A stretch of DNA of 64,000 nt, taken from positions 29,948 through 93,947 of the forward strand of contig NZ_JAIHAU010000003.1 of the NCBI RefSeq assembly GCF_020054945.1. The letters run 5' to 3'. This DNA comes from Mahella sp. Its GTDB lineage: Bacteria > Bacillota > Clostridia > Mahellales > Mahellaceae. A model generated the notes under the pieces. The model searched no databases. It was given only the letters and a program-made list of their open reading frames with translations, and was not told where the DNA came from. A program made the position numbers and the translations under genes. This document shows positions 23,341 through 32,710 of the stretch, in pieces; within the stretch, counting starts at the first letter, position 1; each line of letters begins with the position of its first letter.

Positions 23341-25032
23341 CTAATTTTTATTTTTATCGTGCAAGCTTGATGCACTCAACACTCCCATAGAAGCAGGTGT
23401 CGCTGAGATAGCGGCATTTTTCTTATCATCGCGGCATAAAACTTGTCCCAGCACATCTTCTATACGCGCAACTTTTATCAGTTTTATATTTTTGTCGTCA
23501 AAACCAGCCTGCCAATTATCCTCCGGTATCACAACCTTGCGCACTCCGGCAGCTCTGGCAGCTTCCAGTTTGGCTGCAATGCCGCCCACAGGCTTCACCT
23601 CACCATAAATAGATATCTCACCTGTCATAGCCGCTGTGTTGTCCACAGGTACATCCATTATAGCGGAATATACCGCCGTAGCTATAGCAGCACCGGCTGA
23701 CGGCCCGTCTACCGGCACCCCGCCAGGAAAGTTTATATGGATGTCATAATCCCTTGTCTGAATATGCATACATTTATTTAACGCAGTCAGTACATTGGTT
23801 ATAGACGACTTGGCCATACTGGTACGTCTTACCTTGTGCATATCGGAACCAATCTCTTCTTCTTCAACGATACCGGTAATAGTAAGTATGCCTTTGCCTT
23901 TTAAGGTCGGTATTGCCGAGGCTTCTACCTCTATCAGCATCCCCAGATGCGGCCCGTATACAGCCATCCCGTTTGCGCATCCCACTCTAGGCTTATCGTA
24001 GATCCTGCGCTCAGGTCTGGGATTGTAATGGCCGCTTTCAATAACCCATTCTATATCATTTACTGTTATGTCTTTCTTACCGTCGATAAATGCTATACCG
24101 GCAGCGAGCTGTATTATATTGACCGCTTCTCTGCCGTTGGTAGCATATTTGCCTATCAATTGCGAAGCCTCTTCATCGATTGCAAAGCCTGCTTTATCAG
24201 CAGCATTTCTGGCAATACGTATTATTTCATCGGGCAATAAAGCTCTGAAAAATATCTCCAGGCAACGCGAACGAATAGCTGCAGGTATCTCATCGGGCGA
24301 TCTTGTCGTCGCTCCCACTAATCGAAAATCAGCCGGCAGCCCGTTCTGAAATATATCATGTATATGCCGTGGTATATTAGAATCCTCGGAGCTATAGTAA
24401 GCGCTTTCAAAAAATACCTTTCTATCCTCTAAAACCTTGAGCAATTTGTTCATCTGAATTGGGTGCAATTCGCCGATCTCATCCAGAAACAATATGCCGC
24501 CATGAGCTTTGGTAACAGCTCCCGGTTTAGGCTGTGGTATGCCGGCTATACCCAAAGGCCCTGCTCCTTGATAAATAGGATCATGCACCGAGCCTATCAA
24601 AGGATCGGCTATACTGCGCTCGTCAAAGCGCATAGACGTGGCATCCATTTCCACAAATTTCGCATCTTTTTTAAAAGGCGAGTATGAATTTTTCTTGGCT
24701 TCTTCCAGAACCAGGCGAGCTGCCGCGGTTTTACCCACACCCGGCGGCCCGTATATCAAAACATGTTGAGGGTTGGGACCGCACAGAGCGGCCTTTAACG
24801 CTTTTATACCCTCTTCCTGCCCAATTATATCGTCGAATGATGCGGGCCTGGTTTTTTCCGACAACGGTTGGGTCAAGGACCTCTCTCTCATTCTATGCAG
24901 CTTTTCCAGCTCTTGTTTGGATTCTTTAGCAATGGCCGATCGATTATTTTGTTGGCTTTTCAGCAAGTTGAAGAAATATAAGCCTATAACCACCGCAAAG
25001 AAGAATTCTATCAGCAATATCAACGTGGTCAT
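23341..25032 (-). CDS. lonB: ATP-dependent protease LonB
   Basis: ORF 563 aa; N-terminal TM, GPPGVGKTAAARL, C-terminal Lon proteolytic domain GGVPVDGPSAGAAIATAV. Confidence 0.93.
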   Translation of the reverse strand: MTTLILLIEFFFAVVIGLYFFNLLKSQQNNRSAIAKESKQELEKLHRMRERSLTQPLSEKTRPASFDDIIGQEEGIKALKAALCGPNPQHVLIYGPPGVGKTAAARLVLEEAKKNSYSPFKKDAKFVEMDATSMRFDERSIADPLIGSVHDPIYQGAGPLGIAGIPQPKPGAVTKAHGGILFLDEIGELHPIQMNKLLKVLEDRKVFFESAYYSSEDSNIPRHIHDIFQNGLPADFRLVGATTRSPDEIPAAIRSRCLEIFFRALLPDEIIRIARNAADKAGFAIDEEASQLIGKYATNGREAVNIIQLAAGIAFIDGKKDITVNDIEWVIESGHYNPRPERRIYDKPRVGCANGMAVYGPHLGMLIEVEASAIPTLKGKGILTITGIVEEEEIGSDMHKVRRTSMAKSSITNVLTALNKCMHIQTRDYDIHINFPGGVPVDGPSAGAAIATAVYSAIMDVPVDNTAAMTGEISIYGEVKPVGGIAAKLEAARAAGVRKVVIPEDNWQAGFDDKNIKLIKVARIEDVLGQVLCRDDKKNAAISATPASMGVLSASSLHDKNKN

Positions 25033-25116
25033 AGTTTAGCAACCTCCTCCTATAGATGCATTAGATTTCATAAAGTAGTATGTGTATGAGGTTGCATTTT
25101 ATCCTTGAATATTAAA

Positions 25117-25139
25117 GGGCGTTCTATAAAAGAACGCCC
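25117..25139 (-). terminator. Intrinsic terminator downstream of clpX
   Basis: Minus strand GGGCGTTCT-TTTAT-AGAACGCCC followed by TTTAATA. Confidence 0.75.
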
Positions 25140-25156
25140 AGAAAATTCTGCGATTA

Positions 25157-26443
25157 TTACGAAGCTGTTTCTTTTTTCTCTCGCCCTTTTTTCACAGGAC
25201 GCTTCGACTTCTGTATTTCCGATATTATTATCATCGGCTCAGTATGATTAACTATGGTATCCTCTGTTATAACGCACTTCTCTATGTCCTCTCTGGATGG
25301 GATATCATACATTATATTGAGCATGATATCCTCCAATATAGCCCTTAAACCGCGGGCACCAGTATTTCTTTCCAGCGCTTTATCCGCTACGGCGGCTATT
25401 GCCGCTTCTTCGAACTCAAGCGTCACACCATCCATTTCAAACAACTTCTGATATTGCTTTATAAGGGCGTTCTTCGGCTCTGTCAAAATGGTCATGAGGG
25501 CTTTTTTATCAAGGGCATGGAGTGTTACAATAATAGGCAATCGACCTACCATTTCCGGTATTAATCCAAATTTAAGCAGATCCTGAGGCATTATATGCTT
25601 CAATAACTCCCCTACATCCTGCTCTTTCTTGGTTTTAATCTCGGCCCCAAAGCCCATGGCCTTCTCGCCCAGTCGGTTCTGTATTATTTTATCTATCCCA
25701 TCAAAAGCTCCGCCGCATATAAATAGTATATTGGTCGTGTCTATCTGTATAAATTCCTGATGAGGATGCTTTCTGCCACCCTGCGGGGGCACATTGGCTA
25801 CAGTACCTTCTAATATTTTAAGCAATGCCTGCTGTACGCCCTCACCTGACACATCCCTTGTGATCGACGGATTCTCTGATTTCCTTGCTATCTTATCGAT
25901 CTCATCTATATAGACTATACCTCTCTCGGCCTTTTCCACATCATAATCGGCTGCCTGGATAAGCTTTAAGAGTATATTCTCTACATCTTCGCCTACATAT
26001 CCGGCTTCGGTAAGCGATGTTGCATCCGCCATCGCAAACGGCACATTCAATATGCGCGCCAACGTCTGGGCCAGAAGCGTTTTCCCTGATCCGGTAGGCC
26101 CCAACATTATTATATTGCTCTTTTGAAGCTCTACGCCATCCGACTTTACATCGCTGTTTATACGCTTGTAGTGGTTATACACCGCTACTGACAAGGTCTT
26201 CTTAGCATCCTCTTGTCCTACCACGTATTGATCGAGTATCGTCTTTATTTCTGCTGGTTTCGGCAGGTCCTTTATCTCGATTTCGGACGTATCGTCGAAT
26301 TCCTCTTCAATGATTTCCTGGCACAGTTCTATGCATTCATCGCATATATAAACACCAGGGCCAGCCACCAAACGCCTTACCTGATCTTGCGTTTTGCCGC
26401 AAAATGAGCACTTTACCTGCTTTTTATCATCATATCTTGCCAT
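25157..26443 (-). CDS. clpX: ATP-dependent Clp protease ATP-binding subunit ClpX
   Basis: ORF 428 aa; [30 protein letters not shown] zinc finger, [15 protein letters not shown]. Confidence 0.97.
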   Translation of the reverse strand: MARYDDKKQVKCSFCGKTQDQVRRLVAGPGVYICDECIELCQEIIEEEFDDTSEIEIKDLPKPAEIKTILDQYVVGQEDAKKTLSVAVYNHYKRINSDVKSDGVELQKSNIIMLGPTGSGKTLLAQTLARILNVPFAMADATSLTEAGYVGEDVENILLKLIQAADYDVEKAERGIVYIDEIDKIARKSENPSITRDVSGEGVQQALLKILEGTVANVPPQGGRKHPHQEFIQIDTTNILFICGGAFDGIDKIIQNRLGEKAMGFGAEIKTKKEQDVGELLKHIMPQDLLKFGLIPEMVGRLPIIVTLHALDKKALMTILTEPKNALIKQYQKLFEMDGVTLEFEEAAIAAVADKALERNTGARGLRAILEDIMLNIMYDIPSREDIEKCVITEDTIVNHTEPMIIISEIQKSKRPVKKGREKKETAS

Positions 26444-26469
26444 TGTATCACCTCTCCTACTGGCAAACG

Positions 26470-26924
26470 TTATTTCCTAGATATAATAACCTCATCTACT
26501 ATACCATATTCTTTTGCCTCTTGGGCTGACATAAAGAAATCTCTCCCATTGGTTGATGGATCAATATCTCGCTATTGGGTAAAGCATATCTTTTACCCTT
26601 AGCGCCGGCAGCCAGCAAAAACGCGCCCATCGAAGCTGCCATACCTATGCATATTGTAGAAACGTCCGGCTTTATATACTGCATAGTATCGTATATAGCG
26701 AAACCCGCCGTCACCGAACCGCCAGGACTGTTTATATACAGATGAATATCCTTATCAGGATCCTCTGACTCTAAAAATAGCATTTGAGCTACCACCAGGC
26801 TGGCTGTGGCATCATCCACTTCGCCATCTAAAAAGACTATCCTTTCCTTTAATAACCGCGAATATATATCGTATGACCGCTCGCCGCGGCTGCTTTGCTC
26901 TACAACTATAGGTACCAGATTCAT
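26470..26924 (-). pseudogene. clpP: ClpP protease with internal out-of-frame deletion
   Basis: ORF 26499-26924 matches ClpP through [11 protein letters not shown] then runs out of frame; the true C-terminus [24 protein letters not shown] is readable in another frame ending at 26470. About 43 codons including the catalytic Asp region are missing. Confidence 0.85.
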
Positions 26925-26959
26925 AAAATTACCTCCGTCATTATACTTTGCTTTTCAGA

Positions 26960-28282
26960 TTAGGCTTCGCCTTCTGAAGTATCCGGCTGACCATCTTCCT
27001 CAACATCCTCTACAATGGCATTCTCTATTAAAAAGGAGACGATCTTATTCATACGCAGCGTTTCTTCTATAAACGCCGGATTTATTTGTTGTCTATATTG
27101 TTCCACATCCGCATTCATTTGCTCCGCGCGTTTCTTTATTTCTTCATCTACTTCTTCAGAAGAAACCTCTATATTCTCTACTTGGCCTATCTTTTCCAGC
27201 ACCATTCTGGATTTAAGACGATCATAAGCAACGTCTTTATATTGTTCCCTCAGTGCTTCTTTTGATGTATTGGTAATCTGAAGATAAATATCCAGATCCA
27301 AACCGCTGCTCCGTAAGGTATAATCCACTTCCTGCAGCACATCATCGAGCTCCCTCTCCACCATCACATCCGGTATATCAACGCTGGCATTTTTAGTAAC
27401 CTTCTCTATTATAGCGTTCTCAAGGGCCGACTGCGTTTGTTGGGCAGCTTCAGTTTCCAAGCGTTCCCTTATGCTTTGTCTTAATTCCTCCAGCGTATCG
27501 AATTCGCTGACATCTTTGGCGAATTCATCATCCAGTTCCGGCAGCTCCTTGTACTTTATTTCCTTCATGGTAACCGAAAACGTTACTTCTTTGCCCGCCA
27601 AATCAGTATTTCCATAATCTTCCGGAAATACTATGTTGAACTCCTTATGCTCACCCACATGCATGCCGATGAGCTGCTCCTCAAATCCGGGTATAAAACG
27701 CCCCTGCCCAATCTCTATATCTTGATCCTCAGCTTTGCCGCCTTCAAATTCTTGACCGTCAAGATAACCGGTATAATCTACCGTTACAGTGTCGCCTTCT
27801 TGCGATGCCCTATCTTCCACGGCTATCAAACGCGCATTCCTCTGGCGCAAGTTTTCCAGCTCTTTTTCTACATCCTCATCTGTAACATTATATACTGGCC
27901 TTTCGACCTGTATTCCTTTATATTCTCCCAACGTCACTTCCGGCTTTACAGTAACGTCAGCACTCAATACGAGATCCTTCCCTTTGCCTATCTGCACTAT
28001 ATCTATTTGAGGCAGATCCACAGGAGTAAGGTTATTCTCTTCGATAGCCTTGCTGTATGCGTCCGGAAAGACATCATCTATAGCATCTTCATAAAATACC
28101 GATTCCCCATAATATTGCTCCACTATATGTTGAGGTACCTTGCCAACGCGAAATCCAGGTACTCTGAATTTCATGATATTCTTTCTATAAGCCTTCTTCA
28201 TCGCTTCTTCAAAAGTATCGGCGTCAACTTCTATCTTGAGTTTGGCGATGTTATTCTCCACTCGTTCTAATTGAGAACCCAT
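26960..28282 (-). CDS. tig: Trigger factor
   Basis: ORF 440 aa; KFRVPGFRVGKVPQHIVEQYYG, FKBP-like EGDTVTVDYTGYLDGQEFEGG. Confidence 0.96.
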   Translation of the reverse strand: MGSQLERVENNIAKLKIEVDADTFEEAMKKAYRKNIMKFRVPGFRVGKVPQHIVEQYYGESVFYEDAIDDVFPDAYSKAIEENNLTPVDLPQIDIVQIGKGKDLVLSADVTVKPEVTLGEYKGIQVERPVYNVTDEDVEKELENLRQRNARLIAVEDRASQEGDTVTVDYTGYLDGQEFEGGKAEDQDIEIGQGRFIPGFEEQLIGMHVGEHKEFNIVFPEDYGNTDLAGKEVTFSVTMKEIKYKELPELDDEFAKDVSEFDTLEELRQSIRERLETEAAQQTQSALENAIIEKVTKNASVDIPDVMVERELDDVLQEVDYTLRSSGLDLDIYLQITNTSKEALREQYKDVAYDRLKSRMVLEKIGQVENIEVSSEEVDEEIKKRAEQMNADVEQYRQQINPAFIEETLRMNKIVSFLIENAIVEDVEEDGQPDTSEGEA

Positions 28283-28380
28283 ACGTTCCTCCTTATATTA
28301 AAAAATAGCAAAATATCCGTTTTTCTTATTATGCCACTAAAACACTAAAATTTCAAGGCTTATTTTGCTTTTTATATAAA

Positions 28381-28408
28381 AAGACCGCCACTCTTAAGCA
28401 GCGATCTT
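28381..28408 (-). terminator. Intrinsic terminator of the tRNA operon
   Basis: Minus strand AAGATCGC-tgCTTAAGAGtg-GCGGTCTT followed by TTTATA. Confidence 0.7.
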
Positions 28409-28410
28409 CA

Positions 28411-28486
28411 TGGTGGGCCATCAGGGACTCGAACCCTGGACACCCTGATTAAGAGTCAGGTGCTCTGCCAGCTGAGCTAATAGCCC
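28411..28486 (-). tRNA. tRNA-Lys (CTT)
   Basis: GGGCTATTAGCTCAGCTGGCAGAGCACCTGACTCTTAATCAGGGTGTCCAGGGTTCGAGTCCCTGATGGCCCACCA; cloverleaf with encoded CCA. Confidence 0.95.
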
Positions 28487-28493
28487 ATTGTAA

Positions 28494-28568
28494 TGGAGCG
28501 GAAGACGGGATTCGAACCCGCGACATTTGCCTTGGCAAGGCAACGCTCTACCACTGAGCCACTCCCGC
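28494..28568 (-). tRNA. tRNA-Gly (GCC)
   Basis: GCGGGAGTGGCTCAGTGGTAGAGCGTTGCCTTGCCAAGGC...GGGTTCGAATCCCGTCTTCCGCTCCA. Confidence 0.95.
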
Positions 28569-28589
28569 ATACTTTATTATCATCGCACA

Positions 28590-28674
28590 TGGTGCGGGCG
28601 AAGAGACTCGAACTCCCATACCTCGCGGTACCAGATCCTAAGTCTGGCGCGTCTGCCAATTCCGCCACGCCCGC
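28590..28674 (-). tRNA. tRNA-Leu (TAG)
   Basis: GCGGGCGTGGCGGAATTGGCAGACGCGCCAGACTTAGGATCTGGTACCGCGAGGTATGGGAGTTCGAGTCTCTTCGCCCGCACCA; class II variable arm. Confidence 0.95.
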
Positions 28675-28680
28675 GCATAT

Positions 28681-28756
28681 TGGTGACTCATCGGGGATTC
28701 GAACCCCGGACACCTTGATTAAAAGTCAAGTGCTCTGCCACCTGAGCTAATGAGTC
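28681..28756 (-). tRNA. tRNA-Lys (TTT), copy 1
   Basis: GACTCATTAGCTCAGGTGGCAGAGCACTTGACTTTTAATCAAGGTGTCCGGGGTTCGAATCCCCGATGAGTCACCA. Confidence 0.95.
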
Positions 28757-28761
28757 AAATT

Positions 28762-28836
28762 TGGCTGGGATGGCAGGATTCGAACCTACGAATGCAGGAG
28801 TCAAAGTCCTGTGCCTTACCGCTTGGCTACATCCCA
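28762..28836 (-). tRNA. tRNA-Gln (TTG)
   Basis: TGGGATGTAGCCAAGCGGTAAGGCACAGGACTTTGACTCCTGCATTCGTAGGTTCGAATCCTGCCATCCCAGCCA. Confidence 0.95.
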
Positions 28837-28888
28837 ACGTTAACGTCGCCTTGATCTATCAAATAGCTCAATGTGGCCGACGTTTATT

Positions 28889-28917
28889 ATTATAGCAAAC
28901 ATATATAAAGTATGCAA
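28889..28917 (-). promoter_or_regulatory. Putative internal sigma-A promoter in the tRNA cluster
   Basis: Minus strand TTGCAT-N17-TATAAT, upstream of tRNA-Gln. Confidence 0.7.
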
Positions 28918-28942
28918 CATTTATGATAAAAATTTCCCAAAA

Positions 28943-29018
28943 TGGTGACCCATCGGGGACTCGAACCCCGGACACCTTGATTAAAAGTCAAGTGCTCTGC
29001 CACCTGAGCTAATGGGTC
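28943..29018 (-). tRNA. tRNA-Lys (TTT), copy 2
   Basis: GACCCATTAGCTCAGGTGGCAGAGCACTTGACTTTTAATCAAGGTGTCCGGGGTTCGAGTCCCCGATGGGTCACCA; differs from copy 1 mainly by compensated acceptor-stem changes. Confidence 0.95.
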
Positions 29019-29031
29019 GCAAAAATAAAAA

Positions 29032-29108
29032 TGGGGTGAATGGTGGGACTTGAACCCACGACCTCCAGGGCCACAACCTGGCGCTCTAACCAGCTGAACT
29101 ACATCCAC
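29032..29108 (-). tRNA. tRNA-His (GTG)
   Basis: GTGGATGTAGTTCAGCTGGTTAGAGCGCCAGGTTGTGGCCCTGGAGGTCGTGGGTTCAAGTCCCACCATTCACCCCA; encoded G-1 at 29109. Confidence 0.95.
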
Positions 29109-29115
29109 CACATTA

Positions 29116-29192
29116 TGGTGCGCCTGGAGGGATTCGAACCCCCGACCCACGGATTAGAAATCCGTTGCTCTATCCTGCTGAGCTACAAGCGC
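29116..29192 (-). tRNA. tRNA-Arg (TCT)
   Basis: GCGCTTGTAGCTCAGCAGGATAGAGCAACGGATTTCTAATCCGTGGGTCGGGGGTTCGAATCCCTCCAGGCGCACCA. Confidence 0.95.
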
Positions 29193-29201
29193 TAGTTATA
29201 A

Positions 29202-29275
29202 TGGAGCGGGTGATGGGAATCGAACCCACGCGGCCAGCTTGGAAGGCTGGAACTCTACCATTGAGCTACACCCGC
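29202..29275 (-). tRNA. tRNA-Gly (TCC)
   Basis: GCGGGTGTAGCTCAATGGTAGAGTTCCAGCCTTCCAAGCTGGCCGCGTGGGTTCGATTCCCATCACCCGCTCCA. Confidence 0.95.
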
Positions 29276-29294
29276 ACATCGGTGACAGTATATA

Positions 29295-29323
29295 AGTTTA
29301 GCATATGACCGACCATTTGTCAA
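29295..29323 (-). promoter_or_regulatory. Putative sigma-A promoter of the tRNA operon
   Basis: Minus strand TTGACA-N17-TAAACT, just upstream of tRNA-Gly(TCC). Confidence 0.75.
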
Positions 29324-29355
29324 TAGCAAAAATCACCGTCACCGAGCGGCCACCT

Positions 29356-29682
29356 TCAATGCAGATATGTCCTTATGAATTCCGGAACCGCTCCCCATAA
29401 TACGAATATACCTATAGCTACAAATAAGCCGCCGGCAATAAGCTGCAAAACGGCCTGAGGCACATATTTTGCCACAACATCTCCAAGCAGCGCTCCTATA
29501 AGCGTCACCACCACCAGTGCCGCAGAGGCACCGAGAAATATAGGCAGAGGCTGCTTATGCTGTGTCACCAGCGTAAATACAGCTAATTGTGTTTTGTCAC
29601 CCATTTCGGCCAAAAACAACATGCCAAAGGCTATAAGAAACAACTTCCAATCCATATGTATCATCCTTTCAAGTTTATACAA
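29356..29682 (-). CDS. UPF0016/GDT1-family membrane protein (putative Mn2+ exporter, half-size)
   Basis: ORF 108 aa; single EMGDKTQ motif and three or four TM helices. Likely start at the internal MDWKLFLIAFGMLFLAEMGDKTQL. Confidence 0.88.
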   Translation of the reverse strand: MYKLERMIHMDWKLFLIAFGMLFLAEMGDKTQLAVFTLVTQHKQPLPIFLGASAALVVVTLIGALLGDVVAKYVPQAVLQLIAGGLFVAIGIFVLWGAVPEFIRTYLH

Positions 29683-29684
29683 GC

Positions 29685-29812
29685 AAAAAGACTTTTAGCA
29701 GAATTATTCATCCTGCTAAAAGTCTCATTCTCGGCACACCGAACGATGGAACCAGGCGTAAGCCAGTATGTTGATTCCACCGGCCCTGTTAAGGGCAACT
29801 ACTCCCTCTTAA
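29685..29812 (-). promoter_or_regulatory. yybP-ykoY (Mn2+) type riboswitch with intrinsic terminator
   Basis: Minus strand AAGAGGGAGTAGTTGCCC...GGAATCAACATACTGGCTTACGCCTGG...CGGTGTGCCGAGAATGAGACTTTTAGC followed by hairpin AGACTTTTAGCA-loop-TGCTAAAAGTCT-TTTTT (29685-29725); precedes a GDT1-family gene. Confidence 0.82.
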
Positions 29813-29899
29813 CAAATTTATTTTACATTATCATTGATATAATTGCAATAACAAATTGAAAACCCACGATAATGGGAAAGTGTAACTTATAACTGCCCT

Positions 29900-30733
29900 T
29901 TATAGCCTTACGCCGACATTCTTAGCCACCATGCGAATATAATCGGCAGCTTGCACGCATTCGTCGTCGGACGATAAATGTTCTATGATAAGCGGCATAT
30001 CGCTGTCCAACGCATCGAGATGCTGCAAAAGAACAGAATAATTCAGATATCCTGATCCAGCACGCACCTCGTCCAGATGTACCGTAAGCTTGCCCGAAAG
30101 CAATGTATCCTTGGCATGGCAACTTTTTATATATGGTCCCAATTTATCTATAAAATCGCATATAAATGCGGCATTATTATAATAGCGAGCCGGACTGTTT
30201 ATAAGGTTCACAGGGTCAAAATGCACAGCAAATCGAGGTCGATCTATAGCACGCAACAGTTCTAGATAACTTTCAGCCGAATCCGGATATATCCATGGCA
30301 TGGGCTCCAGCGTATAAAAAGTATGCGATGGTTTTACGGCATCTATTATCTCTCTGACTGTATCCACTATCATGTCGAACGTTTCTTGCGTCAAATTATC
30401 GGAATGTGGGCCATCCCATTGCTCGCCACGTGAGCCAGCAATATTTACACAGCAACGCGCTCCGACCCTATCGGCTAAATCCAGTTGCCGCTGGCATAAA
30501 GCTATAGCATCACGACGTTCCGTCTCATCTCGGCTTAACGGATTGCTCCATGCCCCTACTTCGGCTATAACTATATCGGCGTGAGCCGCAGCTCCTATAT
30601 AAGCCTCCAACTCCTGTCCTCCGGCATCGGCAGCAAGAGGCCAAATAGCAGCTCTATACCCGCGACGTTTTAGCGCTTGTATCCAAGTTTCAGGGTCACA
30701 ATAATCATCAAATACAGGACCACCTAAACGCAT
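29900..30733 (-). CDS. Sugar phosphate isomerase/epimerase (AP endonuclease 2-like TIM barrel)
   Basis: ORF 277 aa; FYTLEPMPWIYPDSAESYLELLRAIDRPRFAVHFDPVNLINSP...IKSCHAKD. Confidence 0.88.
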   Translation of the reverse strand: MRLGGPVFDDYCDPETWIQALKRRGYRAAIWPLAADAGGQELEAYIGAAAHADIVIAEVGAWSNPLSRDETERRDAIALCQRQLDLADRVGARCCVNIAGSRGEQWDGPHSDNLTQETFDMIVDTVREIIDAVKPSHTFYTLEPMPWIYPDSAESYLELLRAIDRPRFAVHFDPVNLINSPARYYNNAAFICDFIDKLGPYIKSCHAKDTLLSGKLTVHLDEVRAGSGYLNYSVLLQHLDALDSDMPLIIEHLSSDDECVQAADYIRMVAKNVGVRL

Positions 30734-30778
30734 AATAAATTCCTCCTTGATTTTTATTCGCCATGCTCAGTTAGCCTT

Positions 30779-31864
30779 TTACAGATCTGATACAAGCGGT
30801 TCAGGGCGCTGACATCCGCTTATGGGATAATAATGAGCCCCATTTTCCGAAGCATCGTGGATACCCTGCATGATATCCAATACATGAAATGCCATCTCGC
30901 CGTTAGCCCTATGCGCTCTGCCCTTTAATATGGCATAAGCCATATCAGCCACCCCGATGCCGCGGCTGTTATCGGAAAAGCCATAAATAAGCGGTATTTC
31001 TTTCCACCCATCCGTATCCTTTCTTTTTAGCAGTATAGGGCCTCCAAATGTATTAGGATCAGGCGCTATAAGCGTGCCCTCACTACCGTATATCTCCATT
31101 CTTGGCGTTTGCGATGCCCACACATCAAAGCTTGTCACAATAGTAGCTATTGCTCCGCAATCAAAATCCAGTATGCCTGTTACATGGGTCGGCACTTCAA
31201 CATTTATTTTTTTACCGTATTTGGGTTGACTGGTGATAACCCTTTCATCGAAAGTTATCCGAGCTGAGCCGGTTACCCTGCGCACAGGGCCCAACATAGC
31301 TATAAGGGCGGTAAGGTAATAAGGACCCATATCGAACATAGGCCCTCCCCCGACCTGATAATAAAACTCTGGATCAGGATGCCAGCTTTCATGCCCATGA
31401 CAGAGCATAAAAGCGGTTGCAGCCACCGGTTTGCCTATCCAGCCATCATCGATGAGCTTGATACAGGTCTGTATACCGCCTCCAAGGAAGGTATCGGGCG
31501 CATTGCCCACAAGCAATCCCTTGTTTTTGGCCATATCAATAATCCTTTTACCATCCTCGCGTGAGATAGCCAGTGGCTTCTCGCTGTAAACATGCTTTCC
31601 GGCCTCCAAAGCCTTGATTGCTACTTCAGCATGAGAACCGGGGTTGGTAAGATTAAGGATAATTTGTATATCAGGATCGGCCAGTAGTTCTTCAACTGTA
31701 CAGTATTTAGGGATACCAAATTTTTGAGCTTTCGTACAGGAACGCTCAGGTATCATATCTGCACAAGCTGCTACCTCGGTAACATCAAATACAGTGGCTA
31801 AATTCTTTATGTAAATATCAGAAATATTTCCGCAGCCAATAACGCCTACTTTAACCTTGTCCAT
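30779..31864 (-). CDS. Gfo/Idh/MocA-family oxidoreductase
   Basis: ORF 361 aa; [17 protein letters not shown] Rossmann motif, [20 protein letters not shown]. Confidence 0.94.
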   Translation of the reverse strand: MDKVKVGVIGCGNISDIYIKNLATVFDVTEVAACADMIPERSCTKAQKFGIPKYCTVEELLADPDIQIILNLTNPGSHAEVAIKALEAGKHVYSEKPLAISREDGKRIIDMAKNKGLLVGNAPDTFLGGGIQTCIKLIDDGWIGKPVAATAFMLCHGHESWHPDPEFYYQVGGGPMFDMGPYYLTALIAMLGPVRRVTGSARITFDERVITSQPKYGKKINVEVPTHVTGILDFDCGAIATIVTSFDVWASQTPRMEIYGSEGTLIAPDPNTFGGPILLKRKDTDGWKEIPLIYGFSDNSRGIGVADMAYAILKGRAHRANGEMAFHVLDIMQGIHDASENGAHYYPISGCQRPEPLVSDL

Positions 31865-31878
31865 CAGTTTAACCCTTT

Positions 31879-32553
31879 CTATCTTAAGACCTCTCTGCCT
31901 TCAGCCGCCCATAAGAAACCTCGCCTCATTATTTCACGGGGCTCTCTCATTTCAAATATATCGGCGTGATGGCCTAAAGAACAATAAAATACCCTGCCAG
32001 CTCCCCAGCGTTTGGTCCATACCACCGGAGCGTCGACCTGACCGTTGGCCGCATGGTAACCGTCTACTACCGGAAAGCGAGTGGTTGCAAGCACTTCGAC
32101 GGCCGGATCTACATGCAGATAATATTGTTCGGACTTTACTATAAAGTCGTCTATTCCTTCAACTATAATGCTGGAGCCTCTTTTAATATTAACGGTATAT
32201 TCCACGCCGTCATTTCCGGGATGTGCTACCCAGCTGCCGCCCGTCATAAATTGCCACTCAACGCATTCCCTGAATGCATCGCACATGCCACCATGGCAGC
32301 CGGCAAGACCAACCCCATTTCCTACAGCTTCTATTACCGGCTTGACCTGTTCTTGTGTAATACTCCCCATAGTCCATATAGGTATTATTAAAGACAAATC
32401 CATCAATTTTTCCTTGTCCAGGAATGAGTCCAATGTATCAGAAACTTCCACCTCAAAATTCTCGCCTACCAGTATCTCTCGAAACACATCGGCGACCTGA
32501 GTCGGTTGATGTCCTTCCCACCCACCTTGTACAATCAATGCTTTTTTAGCCAT
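31879..32553 (-). CDS. ThuA domain-containing protein
   Basis: ORF track to 32580; likely start [76 protein letters not shown]. Confidence 0.92.
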   Translation of the reverse strand: MAKKALIVQGGWEGHQPTQVADVFREILVGENFEVEVSDTLDSFLDKEKLMDLSLIIPIWTMGSITQEQVKPVIEAVGNGVGLAGCHGGMCDAFRECVEWQFMTGGSWVAHPGNDGVEYTVNIKRGSSIIVEGIDDFIVKSEQYYLHVDPAVEVLATTRFPVVDGYHAANGQVDAPVVWTKRWGAGRVFYCSLGHHADIFEMREPREIMRRGFLWAAEGREVLR

Positions 32554-32710
32554 GGTAAAACCTCCAAAATATAAATTCACGCGTATAGATTACTATATGC
32601 ATATTACAAATACAATCGTTATAAGCTATAAACAATTTGGCAATTATTTATCACTGCGGTACTCTATTTTGCAATTGGCCGACAAACGCCGTCTCAAACC
32701 GCTTCGGTCC

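Noticed and set aside
27647-28270. 207-aa plus-strand ORF opposite tig
   Set aside because: Antisense to a clear trigger factor gene; Tyr/Ile/His-rich with no recognisable domain.
28477-28750. ORFs in the tRNA region (e.g. MERKTGFEPATFALARQRSTTEPLPH...)
   Set aside because: These are translations of tRNA genes, a well-known source of spurious ORFs; the cloverleafs explain the sequence.
28681-29018. Near-identical 76-bp segments suggesting a repeat array
   Set aside because: They are two tRNA-Lys(TTT) genes, not CRISPR or a mobile repeat.
29277-29345. GGTGAC...GTCACC inverted repeat as a terminator for the GDT1 gene
   Set aside because: Arms are short and about 50 nt apart, and the interval is better explained by the tRNA promoter.
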